A DNA stretch of 64,000 nucleotides from Methylocaldum marinum (GCF_003584645.1 NZ_AP017928.1:2022395-2086394); one strand, 5' to 3'. Shown: positions 27,001 through 36,219, counted from the first letter of the stretch. The notes: generated from the sequence alone by a model not told the origin. Program-made: numbers and translations.

Positions 27001-28666
27001 AGCGCTTGACCGAGACGGGGTTCAGCGCCGCACCGTCATAGCCGAACTCGAGGTAAGGGCCTTCCTGGGTGCTGAAATCCCGCACGCGCTTCGTGCGCGT
27101 CAGGTTGCCCGCCCCGTCGTAGGTATGGATCGTCCAGGCGGCGATTTGCGCCAGTGCGGGGGTATCGGTATTCACACCCGCTTTCAAGGCGATGACCTCC
27201 GTGCGGTTGCCGCGGGCGTCGTAGCGGTACAGCGTGTAATGCCCGTTGGCGTCCTTGGTCTTGGTCGGCTGATGGAAGGCGTTGTAGCCTTCGTAGGTGA
27301 CGGTGCTGCCATCGGGCAGGGTCATCGTCGTCACATTGCCGGCTACATCGTAAGCGTATCGAATCGTGTTGCCGAGGGAGTCACGCCGCTGGGTCTCGTT
27401 GAGCGGATTGGCCGTATCTTTGTATTCATACACCAGCCGCGAGCCATCTCCTTGCTGGTGCTGGAGCTGTTGCCCCCATTCGTTGAAGAGATAGGTCTGG
27501 CTCACTCCGCGCTCGTCGACGGTGGTCGTTTCCCGGCGGAATGTGTTGTACCGGAAGGTGTAACTGTGGCCCTGACTGTCGGTATGCCGGAAGGTCTTGC
27601 CGTTGGCGTAATACTCGAAGCTCATGCCGTTGCCGTTCGGCCGCGTGTAGGTCTTCAGGGCATGATCGAGATTGGTGCCGTCGGCGGCGGTGTAATAGCT
27701 GTAGGTGGTCGAACCGCCACGCCGGCCCGCGACGACCTCCGGGCTTTCGAACTTGACGAGATCGCCGCGGCCGTCATAGGTGTAGCGGAAGGTCCGCCCC
27801 GCCCAGTCGGTGATCCGGGTGATGTGGCGGCCGCCGTTGTCGTACCAGAACCGAAGCGTCCGGCCGATGCCGTCCACGACCGTGGCCAGGTTTCCGTTGC
27901 TGTAGCCGAAACGCAAGGCGTTGTTGTTGCGGTCGACCACGCGAATCAGTTTCGCCGTCTGGCCGAGTTCCGTTCCGGCCGGCACGGTACCGGCCACGTT
28001 CTCGAAATAGAAAACCAGCCCGCCCTTTTCGCGGATCGAGTATTCGCCGTTGCTTTCCCGTTTCGCGGTGACGCGAAGACCGGGCTGGGCCGTCAGGGCC
28101 GCGTTCAGGGGAACGCCGCCGGTGTTTCCGGCCACCGTGAAACTGTTGGCGGACCCGGTGCCGTCGATCCAGATCACGCTATCGGTCACGGCGTTCTTAG
28201 TGTTGGAAACGAACCGGAGTTGATGGTTGAAGCTGTGGGTCCAGCCGTAGCCCAGGGGACCGTCGACACGGATGTTGGAGTTGTAGGAACGCTCGAAGAC
28301 GACATCGAGTCCGCCGCGTCCTCGTATGGCGATGTCCCGTTCCGAATGGTACATGTTGCCGGACAGCAGATTGACCGGATCGCCGGCCGAAGTCGTTGTC
28401 GGGTGATTCCCGGTATTGGAGCCGCCGCCCAAATCCACGACGGCCGCCCCCGTCCCGCCGCCGCTGTTCCCTTGAGACAGCTTGGTCGCCACCGTGTCCT
28501 TGATCGGAGCCTTGAAGCCTGTGCCCAGCGTCGGCGAGTACTGATTCGAAATCGGCTTGGACAAGGAATAGCCGCCTTGCGCGGTGACGTACTGACCGGC
28601 GATCTTGTAGCTGGTTTCGCCCGATTGCACATTCTGGTTTTCGTCGAGTATGGCCTTTTCCGCCAC
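24071..28666 (-). CDS. RHS-repeat polymorphic toxin, C-terminal part of an IS-split giant gene
   Basis: 1531 residues from the first in-frame start, but the frame is open to 28753 where an ISNCY element begins. It has many YD/RHS repeats (YDxxGxxxxxxDxxG), a start GNMYHSERDIAIRGRGGLDV and the core end RYYDPQIGRFTQRDPAGF, then NPVSFTDPLGL. The 200-residue variable tail ends in a domain with KLSPGDFQRLANN, SGNINVIQNVEGKLLRITVP and ESGDFIPLP, probably the toxin; its activity is unknown. The RHS shell would encase the tail. Upstream residues 28667-28753 (FADGYFKVTLP, NYDGWAGAVWVAE) belong to the same protein, as does the transglutaminase-like part at 30603-32087. Confidence 0.9.
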   Translation of the reverse strand: MAEKAILDENQNVQSGETSYKIAGQYVTAQGGYSLSKPISNQYSPTLGTGFKAPIKDTVATKLSQGNSGGGTGAAVVDLGGGSNTGNHPTTTSAGDPVNLLSGNMYHSERDIAIRGRGGLDVVFERSYNSNIRVDGPLGYGWTHSFNHQLRFVSNTKNAVTDSVIWIDGTGSANSFTVAGNTGGVPLNAALTAQPGLRVTAKRESNGEYSIREKGGLVFYFENVAGTVPAGTELGQTAKLIRVVDRNNNALRFGYSNGNLATVVDGIGRTLRFWYDNGGRHITRITDWAGRTFRYTYDGRGDLVKFESPEVVAGRRGGSTTYSYYTAADGTNLDHALKTYTRPNGNGMSFEYYANGKTFRHTDSQGHSYTFRYNTFRRETTTVDERGVSQTYLFNEWGQQLQHQQGDGSRLVYEYKDTANPLNETQRRDSLGNTIRYAYDVAGNVTTMTLPDGSTVTYEGYNAFHQPTKTKDANGHYTLYRYDARGNRTEVIALKAGVNTDTPALAQIAAWTIHTYDGAGNLTRTKRVRDFSTQEGPYLEFGYDGAALNPVSVKRCGLQQLGSPTLTDQCTTASQAFDALGRPTVAVDARFYPAETRYDDDGRITRATDVLRQWRDFAYDNNGNPIGASLTAFDSNGVYGLLQQDVVEYDALDRPVVRRNTAGHATRIAYDEVGNVLRITNPDGYSVRFEYDALNRPTRAFDPQGHAVVTEYDIGGRPIRVTDPNGLVTQYAYYDPTRNGRLKRLTGPDGRYTDYFYDPNGNVVRTVDNGGRETLTEYDVLNRPVKTIGPVHDALGLTAIRQVTEIQYTALGDVQKIRAGYRTATGSETLTDQATYGYDDFGRVIEATDANGHTTRWTYDAYGNPIRRVSPGGHVVEWDYDHTRNGLLVRRTAKLSDTDPSPHVTQYTYNALGQVRIAQTPEVTYQYTYDSAHRLATVTDSRGPKTLTYRHSPGGLLDSLEDSEGHRRDFLYDAVGRLSAVQAPSGERVNFVFDGGGRLLETTMANGYGTLYRYTPEGYLGELVNRAAGGTEVSHHTYQYDPLGRRTGHREAIAGAETDYTYQYDALDRLREVRTNAGATLFEAYAYDAYGNRRARTAPDGSIQRYAYDAAQQLRQIRSGSDTGAILASYTYDPAGNLTQRSGGGATLTLSYDALERLVAASGTGIAPETYVYDHEDRRIETTVDGTPRRSVYAGLAIWSDYGSAWTQAQALYTDAGLDRPLIRTDAGGGTAYYHADALGSVVAVTNAAGAITASARYSAFGQTLAGGALPRYGYAGREPDATGLIYYRARYYDPQIGRFTQRDPAGFADGLNPYAYVGNNPVSFTDPLGLNKAAPMASSNVSGYQGAPSTGSSLLNELRTTASAFLDVARKNPAIGIAAAPATDFAEGITSGDTRQIAFNALTADLPGAKLGVGVLGAVIKNADNVADVTKSGEKLFDIHPRVTGQLNDSRMGSLAGKLSPGDFQRLANNPSAQRVFDARSGNINVIQNVEGKLLRITVPRDEMKIISVGPIRPNQVTNRIESGDFIPLP

Positions 28667-28753
28667 CCATACCGCACCGGCCCAGCCATCGTAATTGATC
28701 AGGCAGCGTGGGAGGGTAACCTTGAAATAGCCATCCGCAAACAGCGCTTTTAA

Positions 28754-30602
28754 TTAGTGTCTGTAAGAAAACTCGATTTTTTCATGGTTTTGCTGACTCA
28801 CTGGGAGTCACGTCAGCCGTTTTTCGGCCCAGGCCAGCATTTTTTCCCGCCAGGCGCACTCCATGATGCCAATTTGCCATTTGGGGGCAAATTTTGGACG
28901 CACCTTTCCTGCACTTCGGGATTTTTCTGCCATCAGCCCTGTCTTTAGGCCGCTTTTTTATACGGCCCTCGTCGTCGATCCGCCGCTTGTTGTTCTTGCT
29001 CGCGTAAAACGGCTCCCAGGCGCTGAATGTTGCGCGCCACGACCGCGAGGGCAACATAGCGCTTGAAGCCGTCAATGCCATGATCGGGACATTTGTCCAG
29101 GCCATGCACACCGAGTGCATTGATTGCCGATTCAACAGCCGAGTGTTGGCGGCGCAGGCGGACAAATGTCGGGTCGGATTCGCGGACTTTGTCGGCTTCC
29201 GATAGCCGGCCTTTTTTCGGCAATATGACGTTTTCCAGGTGTTGCTTGAGCTCGACCTGATTACTTGGACTGTGAAAGCCCTTGTCCAAGCGGATGGCCG
29301 TTACTGCCGGAAAGCGGGTTTGGCTGTGTTCGACCAGGGACACGGCGATTTGATCGTCGGTGGTTTTTTCCATGACTTGATGGTGTAGGATGAAGCGGTG
29401 TTGATCTTCGACGACCGCCACCCGCAAGCCCAATTCGACCGGTACGCCCGCCTTGCCTTTGCTGATCCACTCGGTATGGGGCTGAAAAATGGAAAAGACT
29501 TTTTCGCCATGCGGAATGGTTTCACCTCGCGGGACGCGGCGACGAATCTGGTCGATCTGCCGCTCGGCATGCGCCAGGTAGGCATCAAGGTCTGCCAACA
29601 TCGGTGTCGGTAGGCCATGCGCTTGGTTCAGGCGTTGCCGGGTAGCATGTGCCCGTTGCTGATAGGCTTCAGCTTGGTCGAGATAGGTCTGATAAGCCGT
29701 TTCGATTTGCGCCTGCTTGGCCTGCCGCTTGGCTTCATCTTGTGAGGTGGAATGCTTGAGCTTTTGAATCAGACGGTAGCTTTTCTTGAAACACCGCAAG
29801 TGATAAGCGCTTTGCCGCCATTCGGTCAAATCCAATGTATCGCAGAGTGCCGCACAGGTTTGAATGGCTTTGCGAATCGCATCCCACAGCAAGTTGGTAT
29901 CGGTGGGGAAATGCACGTGGGTTTTGACCACAAAGGAATCAGCGCGGGCTTTGAGGCTTTCCTCGGCGTTTTTTTTTTAACAGCGAGTGCCCCGCGTTAA
30001 CCACTTCCTGGTTGATGCGGTCCAATAGCTCGGGCGTGAACAAGCTGACGTTGTCCCGAATCGTCTGCAACTCGTACTCCTGCTCGTCCAGCCAATCGCT
30101 ATGCCCCAGCATCTGCCGGATCGTCTTGTGTTGGTTGGCCAACTCTTGAATCCGGTCGTAATCCGCATCGAGACCCAAGCGCAGTACGCCCAACACCCGT
30201 ATCTTCCACTGCTCCATGCCAGGCCGCCCGGTTTGGCGGTTGGCTTTGCCTTGCCCGTTCGCACGGTCAGGTATCATCTCTTCCAGAATGGCAAATACCC
30301 GCTGACGCAAGCTGACCTCGGTATAAATGTATTGCAGTCCACGCAGTAATTGAGGGATGTCATCGCGCGATTTGGGATCGAGGACGATGGCGGCAATATC
30401 GGTTTCACCGAATTTGAGTTGTGGCTGAATGACGGTACGCATACGATTTCGGGTAACGAAGATTTTGGTTTTTAGGTGGTTGCAGGCTGATTTTCGCCCG
30501 AAATAGGGCAAAACTGGTGTCAGAACAACACATCTTCGTGCTGCGAAATAATTATAATACATTGATAGTTATGACTTTAATTGATTTCCGTTCAGGCACT
30601 AA
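28754..30602 (-). mobile_element. ISNCY-family (ISDol1-like) insertion in the RHS gene
   Basis: Terminal inverted repeats TTAGTGTCTGTAAGAAAA and, on the other end, TTAGTGCCTGAACGGAAA. No clear target duplication is seen. Both flanks are codon-aligned parts of one protein: removing 28754-30602 joins KTY to LKALF in frame. Confidence 0.8.
28945..30442 (-). CDS. ISNCY-family transposase, split by a frameshift at A10
   Basis: The first part starts at ATG 30442 (MRTVIQPQLKFGETDIAAI, GLQYIYTEVSLR, IRQMLGHSDW) and reads to 29939. The second (from about 29960 to 28945) contains VKTHVHFPTDTNLLWDA, AIRLDKGFHSPSN and RRQHSAVESAINALGVHGLD. Together they make about 490 residues of an ISDol1-group transposase. 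They are joined at ten A residues on the coding strand (complement 29969-29978) where nine would restore the frame; transcriptional slippage on such a run could give active protein. Confidence 0.83.
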
Positions 30603-32087
30603 GTAGGTCTTGAGCTTGCTTGAATAATTCAGATCGATCGGCGAAGCCGGACAGCCGATGTTCAACTGAGTATCGACATCCGCGCTGCTGCTCAAGATCA
30701 CCACTGGAAGGCCGGTGTCGTTGGCGAATTGAAGTCCGCGCACCGTGCTGACGGCATCCACGTGGGCCTGTTCCTGCCAGATATAGGACTCGTAAGCGGA
30801 ATCGGCGTAGCCTGTCAGCAAGTAACCGTTGTAATTGATGGCGCCACTGACGATGTTCCGTGAACGGGTTCTTCCGCCGGGCACATCCACCAGGAGTCCT
30901 TTGCGCGAGACCGCAAAGGGCAGGTCGAACACGTACGCCACTTTCATGGCGGTAGACGTGAGCCCGATATGGTTTCCGCTGTCGCCGGTCTCGCCGTAGA
31001 GCCGTCCGATGGCTTTGCCCGCCTCGGTGATGTAGTCCATGTATTTCAGCCCGGCGATGTGGAGGAATTCGCCGAGGGTGTCGTCGATCCGCGCGTTGGG
31101 ATTGGCATTGCTCTCCACGGCATCGAGCAGTTTCGCCGAGCGCTGTTCGATCAAGTCGTCGGAGGTCTGAAAAGCGAAGATCTGGAGCGCATGGTAGTTG
31201 TGCGCCCCGATACCCGCGTATTGCACCTTATTGATCTCGCTGTTATTGAGCGAAAGCCGTAGCGTCAATTTGTTGTCGTTGGTACAGAATCCCACCGACG
31301 TCCGGTTTCCGGCCGGGGTAATGTCCACACCGTCGCGCTTGAAAACCGGCTGGACCAGGGTCTGCCCATAGGTCGGGCCAGACGCACACGGCACCTCCAT
31401 CGCCGTTCCGGACTGCCAGGCCGAAACGTTGCCCGCGGCGGTATTCGATGCGTTGGTTTGCACGAAGGATAGGGTCAATCGGCTCGAAGCCAATTCCGGC
31501 ATCGGCCGAATGAGGGGCGGCGCCAATAGGGTATTGGATCGATTCTGGACGGTAATCTGAGCGTAATAGCGGTGGCTGTCCGGCAACACCGCGGTTTCGG
31601 ACCGGCCGGTCCCCCAATCCTTGAACCTCTCGACATCATAAGGCAGCGTGCTGGGCAGCACGTCGATATTGCGTTGCAGGATGGCGCCCCGGTACCCTCC
31701 GCCGTTCACGAGCGGACTCCCCAAGGCCGCTTCCATCTGATCCTGCAGCGCCTCGTGAGCCATGACGGTCGTACGTTTGGCGAGATACTGGGAGTAATCG
31801 AAACTGAAATTGGGAATATCGGCAACGGTCGTACCGTCCGTGTAAGTCATCTCCTTGAAGCTGGGATCCAGCGGAATCCAATGAAAACCGCTATCGTCGT
31901 TGCGCGAGCCGCGGTAATTGCCGTAAGGGACGCAGGCTTCGACCCAGACGTGGGGGAAACGGATATGGCTGGCGGTCCATTTGGGCTGTATCCGCCCGAC
32001 CTCCAGCCGCTTGGCGGCACCCTCCGCCGATTTCACACCCAACCAATCCAGCAGGCGCGGGTCGTCAGGCGGGAGACGGATATCACC
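30603..32087 (-). CDS. Transglutaminase-like N-terminal part of the split RHS giant gene
   Basis: 495 codons with no true start: the upstream end at 32087 abuts the truncated IS4 transposase. DWLGVKSAEGAAKRLE is followed by the transglutaminase-like core with His in RFPHVWVEA and Asp in WIPLDPSFKEM; the Cys part is missing upstream. Later motifs include HNYHALQIFAFQT and GYADSAYESYIWQEQAHVDA. Its end SSKLKTY continues in frame at 28753. Such transglutaminase-RHS fusions are large surface or secreted proteins. As the start and first domain are gone, the gene is very probably dead, although a 480-residue ORF remains open from 32042. Confidence 0.82.
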
Positions 32088-33123
32088 TCCGCCAGGCGAT
32101 GATCAGATAAACCACCAACGCTCGTTCCAAGCGCTCCACCGTCGCCAATTGCAGGGCCTCGACCCGGCAGCCGCTTTTCAAAATGCGGAAGAAAATCTCT
32201 ACCAGCCAGCGCCGGCGGTACCCGGCGATGCGCAGACACGCCTCGTCTAGGGTCTCGACTGCTTCATTGGTGAGCAACAGCCACTCGATGGGCTTATCGC
32301 CGGCCGGCGGCGACTCTTCCCGCGCCAAGATCACAGTGACCTCGCAGGTTTTGCTACCGCACCGCGCCAGCGTCACCCGCGCCATGCGCAGGCTTTGCAC
32401 CACGGTCCGGCCCGTCCGCCCCGGCGCCGGCGGCAAGGCAAATTCCACCTCCCCTAGCGCCGACTGGCTTTCCACTTGGGCGCGCAGTTTCCCACCCTCG
32501 GCCAGCACCCGGTCATGCCGCGCCCGCACCAGATAATCCGCCGGATGCCCCAGCGCCGCCGCGCGGTCCAACAGCGCACGGATGTCACCCTCGCGGTCGG
32601 CTACATAGACCAATCGGGTCGAAGGAACCTGTGCCGCCAGTTCTGCCACCCGCTCATAGCCTTCGATCCAGCGCAGGCTTTCCGGCACGTCCGCCTCGCT
32701 CTTGGGCTTGCGCGCCCACATCCAGGCGTCCAGCACCCCCAACGCCACCCCACTTTCACTCACCGCCAGAGTCGGATGCAGGTACATCCCGTGTTGCCGC
32801 TCATAGCTCAAGCGCCCCAGGCCCACGATCCCAGGCTGGCTGGTAAAATCCAACTCCGTCGTATCCTGCAGGCACAGCACCCGCTCCAGGTCGACCATTC
32901 GGCCGATTGTCGGTGGGCGATGCGCCTCCAGCATGGCGCGCCAGTCCAGCGCCTCATTGTCCAACAACCGATAAGCTGCCTTGGTCTCCCCCCAGCCGCC
33001 ACAAGCGATGGGGATGCTCGCCGTCGGATTCGACGACAAATCGTCGGCCAGCCGGATCAATCGCTTCGTCAAGCGTGAGTCTCCCAACACCGCCCCGCCA
33101 AACTCATCTTTCGCCCACGCCAC
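32083..33123 (-). CDS. IS4-family (Tn5-like) transposase, C-terminally truncated
   Basis: 346 residues: Tn5-type N-terminal DNA-binding domain (EFGGAVLGDSRLTKRL, GGWGETKAAYRLLDNEALDW), DDE motifs LCLQDTTELDF (first Asp), YVADREGDI (second) and WLVEIFFRILKSGCRVE (final Glu). Family members continue about 100 residues past YLIVAWR with a dimerisation domain; here it stops at YLIIAWRR where the RHS-related frame starts. So this insertion arrived with, or later suffered, a deletion that also removed the start of the giant gene. Confidence 0.88.
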   Translation of the reverse strand: MAWAKDEFGGAVLGDSRLTKRLIRLADDLSSNPTASIPIACGGWGETKAAYRLLDNEALDWRAMLEAHRPPTIGRMVDLERVLCLQDTTELDFTSQPGIVGLGRLSYERQHGMYLHPTLAVSESGVALGVLDAWMWARKPKSEADVPESLRWIEGYERVAELAAQVPSTRLVYVADREGDIRALLDRAAALGHPADYLVRARHDRVLAEGGKLRAQVESQSALGEVEFALPPAPGRTGRTVVQSLRMARVTLARCGSKTCEVTVILAREESPPAGDKPIEWLLLTNEAVETLDEACLRIAGYRRRWLVEIFFRILKSGCRVEALQLATVERLERALVVYLIIAWRR

Positions 33124-33261
33124 AAAATCAGTACAAAATCAGAAATCAACAGCCTACAACATCAGGAGACTTGTGGGTAATGGGGTGGATTAATACCCCT
33201 GTCAAGGTCAGGGTCATGGAGGGGTGTTTGGTGTTAACCACTGAATAGCCGATAATTAAAG

Positions 33262-33289
33262 AAGGCCCGGTGAACTCTGCCGGGCCTTT
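33262..33289 (+). terminator. Hairpin upstream of the toxin-antitoxin pair
   Basis: AAGGCCCGG / CCGGGCCTT, 9-base loop, then TTTAA. It ends 14 bases before the antitoxin ribosome site, so it may isolate the operon or act as a leader attenuator. Confidence 0.6.
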
Positions 33290-33317
33290 AAGTACGAAAC
33301 CCGAAGGAGGCTCAATC

Positions 33318-33506
33318 ATGCCACAAGCTCATTCTGCAAAACAGGAAGCGTTAGACGCCATCCAACGATTGCCCGACACGGCTGATACGGAAGAGATTAT
33401 GTACCGGCTCTATGTGTTGGAGAATATCCGCCGTGGCCAACAAGATGCCGCCGACGGCAAAACCGAAACCGCTGAAGAGGTGATCAAGGATATTCAATCA
33501 TGGTGA
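33318..33506 (+). CDS. Type II antitoxin (ParE/RelE partner)
   Basis: 62 residues from ATG 33318 with AAGGAGG (33304-33310) seven bases before. The pattern KQEALDAIQRLPD...EEIMYRLYVLENIRRG and a C-terminal EEVIKDIQSW tail is common for antitoxins linked to ParE/RelE toxins; the tail would cover the toxin. The stop overlaps the toxin start by 7 bases (ATGGTGA), so the two are translationally coupled. Such antitoxins usually repress their own promoter, though no operator is clear here. Confidence 0.85.
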   Translation: MPQAHSAKQEALDAIQRLPDTADTEEIMYRLYVLENIRRGQQDAADGKTETAEEVIKDIQSW

Positions 33507-33802
33507 AGTGGACGGCCCACGCCAAAGCCCAACTTCGCCATATTCATGATTACATCGCCCAGGATTCCCCCCTCTACGCCCGGCGCGTCAGTGAAGAACT
33601 GGTGCGCAAAACCCTCGGCCTGGATGAACTGCCCCGCAAGGGGTTCAAGGTGCCGGAACTCAACGAAGATGCCGTGCGGGAACTGGGCCTCTACTCCTAC
33701 CGGATCATTTACGAGATCAAAGCCGACAACCTCATTGAGGTGCTGGCCGTGATTCATAAACGGCGGCATTTGGAGGCGGAGGAGATTCCGAGAGAACAAT
33801 AA
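33500..33802 (+). CDS. ParE/RelE-superfamily toxin
   Basis: 100 residues of the RelE/ParE fold: WTAHAKAQLRHIHDYIAQDSP at the N-terminus, then VPELNEDAVRELGLYSYRIIYEI and VLAVIHKRRHLE near the end, matching the ParE consensus. Whether it poisons gyrase (ParE) or cuts mRNA (RelE) cannot be read from sequence; the helical N-terminus favours ParE. It is probably intact and may help to retain the island. Confidence 0.88.
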   Translation: MVKWTAHAKAQLRHIHDYIAQDSPLYARRVSEELVRKTLGLDELPRKGFKVPELNEDAVRELGLYSYRIIYEIKADNLIEVLAVIHKRRHLEAEEIPREQ

Positions 33803-33840
33803 CGCAAAAGCCCCGGCCTGTTGGCCGGGGCTTTTGCGTT
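33801..33840. terminator. Strong bidirectional terminator after the toxin
   Basis: An 18-base perfect stem (AACGCAAAAGCCCCGGCC and its complement) around TGTT; T-runs on either strand. It begins within the toxin TAA stop. Confidence 0.88.
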
Positions 33841-33901
33841 TATCCATTAGACATTATCGGAAACCACCTTTCATAACCGGAACAGAGGAAAAGGCCGGCT
33901 A

Positions 33902-34262
33902 TCAATAACTCTGGTTTCGGCAGTAGCGCCTGTAATTGTGCAGGCCGCAGGCCAATTCAATGACGACATCGTCGTAGCCTTCCTTGGTGTTCCTGAACAC
34001 GTCTTTGACGACGCGGCACCGCTTGATTCTCGAGATGATGTGTTCGATGATCACGCGGATGCTTGAGTGGAGCCGGTTGGCGTCCTGGTCGTCGGCCGAA
34101 AGCCGGCCGTTGCGCGGCCTCTTCTTCGGCTGGTGGACTGTGACATTCGCCAGTTCGTGTCCCTGGAAGCCGCTGTCGCGATACAGCTCGACGCCGTCGG
34201 GGAACCGGGTCCCTTCTTCGTCGCAGATCTTCTTGTCGTGCTTCTCAGAACACTCTCAGAAC
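33902..34262 (-). pseudogene. DDE_Tnp_4-type (IS5 superfamily) transposase, C-terminal fragment
   Basis: Minus-strand frame ending TGA at 33902: CDEEGTRFPDGVELYRDSGF, QGHELANVTVHQPKKRPRN, IRVIIEHIISRIKRCRVVKD and final NYRRYCRNQSY. This is the last third of a DDE_Tnp_4 transposase with the catalytic Glu in RVIIEHIISR. The rest is cut away at inverted repeat copy B. It is not related to the 1379-base IS5 elements of this window. Confidence 0.72.
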
Positions 34263-34267
34263 AGCAG

Positions 34268-34319
34268 GGGTCAGGTCTTGCAATCACACCTCGTCATGCA
34301 CTATTGCAAGACCTGACCC
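34268..34319. repeat. 52-base inverted-repeat element, copy B
   Basis: Identical to copy A at 22951-23002, including the 18-base loop. It lies between the DDE_Tnp_4 fragment and the first RHS fragment. Confidence 0.85.
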
Positions 34320-34333
34320 CACCTTTCTCCGCG

Positions 34334-34445
34334 GGTGCGCCGGCCGAGGGGGTCGTACTGGTACATATGATGGCTGACTTCGGTACCGCCTGCCGCCCGG
34401 TTGACGAGTTCCCCGAGGTAACCCTCGGGGGTGTAGCGGTAGAGA
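34334..34445 (-). pseudogene. RHS fragment a (second RHS copy)
   Basis: 112 bases nearly identical to 25528-25639 of the large RHS gene (two visible substitutions). It encodes the repeat part around YQYDPLGRRT. The next piece of the same copy is fragment b at 36220. Confidence 0.85.
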
Positions 34446-34481
34446 GCGTTGTAGCCGTAACCCCGGTTACACAAAATTCCG

Positions 34482-34740
34482 GACACGCTCCAAATTTGGG
34501 TACAAAATCGAAAAGATCGATCCCCTTGAGGAAAGCATCCCTGCCGACTACAACCACTCGCCTTTTCTTCCCAGAGTCTATCGTGGCGCCTTGGATCGCT
34601 ATCTTTACTTCAAGGACATGGTGGAAAGGGTTGCCGGGATCGAGGGGGACATCGTCGAATGCGGCCTTTCGATTGGTCACGGTGCCCTGCTGTTTACCCT
34701 GTTCAGCGATTATACCGGGGTCCCGCAATTGTATAAATAG
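34482..34740 (+). pseudogene. TylF/MycF-like O-methyltransferase, N-terminal fragment
   Basis: Plus-strand frame with KFGYKIEKIDPLEES, SPFLPRVYRGALDRYLYFKD and IEGDIVECGLSIGHGALLFT, the start of the SAM-binding region of macrocin-O-methyltransferase-like enzymes (usually about 240 residues). Only some 80 codons remain, without a start. It is opposite in strand to the FkbM gene and may come from the same sugar/lipid modification cluster. Confidence 0.6.
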
Positions 34741-34782
34741 TACTAGGCCAAAGTTAAGCGGATACGGATTGTCATATGGAGT

Positions 34783-35681
34783 CTAATTTCCAGGCGCTTT
34801 AGAAAAATGAAAAACTTGCCCTTCACCGAAGTGATAACCAACGGTGAAGAGTGCGTTCCACTGCCATGGCAGTTCATCTTGCATTTTCTCCAAAAGGGTT
34901 ACCTTCCCATCTCCAATCACATAACAGACATATCCGAATTTACCAACAAATCTAATAAGTGATTCAGCACTATCACCCATCTCTCTGAGAAAGCTGTCAG
35001 TGATTTCTACTAGAAGAGTGGGTCGCACATTTAGCATGAGTTTTTCCATGCCTCTCAATACTTTTAGTTCCGCTCCTTCGACATCAACCTTCACCAAGGT
35101 CACCCTGCTGAAATCCTCTACAAGTTCGTCGAATGTTGAAAGATGAACTTCAAATGATTCTGCACCATTATCAAACGCTCGAAGTGACGTTGCCCCTGTG
35201 TTACTCTCAGGGCCTGAATATAAACGCGCAGTTCCGCTGTGGTCAGAAAGAGCGATATTGTTCACAACTACGTTGTTTATTTGATTCAGACTTAAATTGC
35301 TTTTCAGTTTTGAGGCAATGGTAGGCATTGGCTCGAATGCAAGCACTTTCCCAGTGTCACCGACGCACCTCGGAACAACAGGCTAAACCAACCGATATTA
35401 GCACCCACATCTACTGCGACATGGCCTGGTTTAAGCAATGACATGAGAATATTTGATGTCGTCTCTTCAAACACCCCCGTGAGGTAAATATCCTGCGGTA
35501 TATGATCGGAAAGATCGAGATCCATCTTGAACCCTATCTTAGTAGTAATAGTACTTTTACCTATTTTTCGGCCTAATTCTCGACTCAATGGGCGAAATAT
35601 CTTAAGTAAACGGTAGCGCCCTAATTCAATGGAACTACTCCGGAGATAATAGGCAACTAAAAGAAATATATATTTACTCAT
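34783..35681 (-). pseudogene. FkbM-family methyltransferase, one frameshift
   Basis: ATG 35681 opens MSKYIFLLVAYYLRSSSIE, then PQDIYLTGVFE and the SAM-binding VAVDVGANIGWFSLL. Near 35370 the frame shifts by one base to KVLAFEPMPTIASKLKSN, followed by VTLVKVDVEGAELKVLRGM, the FkbM signature, and TAG 34783. The total is about 298 codons, normal for the family. Composition is AT-rich relative to the core, so this is acquired DNA. It would methylate a sugar or other small molecule if intact; the frameshift makes function unlikely. Confidence 0.78.
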
Positions 35682-35800
35682 ATTTATCCAGTATCGATAG
35701 GCGAATTCAGGAATGAAGTGCAATTTTGAGTAACGCTGTTCAGGTGGGCGGGATGCGGTAGCATCCGAGCCTTTTTGACCAGCCAGTCGAAATTGCAAAG

Positions 35801-36219
35801 ATGAACTACACACACCTCACCCGAGAAGAACGATACCAGATTTACGCTTTGAAGAAAGCCGGACATACCCTAACCGAGATTGCCAACGTGCTTGAACGTC
35901 ATCCCTCCACGATTTGTCGGGAACTGAGCCGTAACCGAGGACGGCGTGGATACCGCCCGAAGCAGGCGCAATGTTTTGCAGACGAACGCCGCGCGATGAA
36001 TGCCCGGACGATTGAAGAGTCCACCTGGCAGTTTGCGCAAGAACGCCTGCTGGAACAGTGGAGCCCGGAGCAGATCAGCAATCACGCCGACATCAGCCAT
36101 GAAACGGTCTATCAGCGCGTCTATGCTGATAAGCGCGCAGGTGGTCTGCTATGGAAACAACTCTGCTGCCAGAAGCAGCGCAGGAAGCGGTATGGCAAGG
36201 CGGATCGGCGTGGTGTCAT
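35801..36219 (+). pseudogene. IS30-family transposase, N-terminal fragment
   Basis: About 139 codons: MNYTHLTREERYQIYALKKAG, HTH LTEIANVLERHPSTICREL, QWSPEQISNHADISHETVYQ and KRYGKADRRGVI. The frame leaves IS30 homology exactly where RHS fragment b starts (36220). The DDE domain is missing. Confidence 0.85.

Noticed and set aside
24761-28753. A 1330-codon open frame on the plus strand
   Set aside because: It is the antisense shadow of the RHS repeats; high GC and repeated YD codons leave the opposite frame open. It has a Gly/Val/Arg-rich sequence with no domain.
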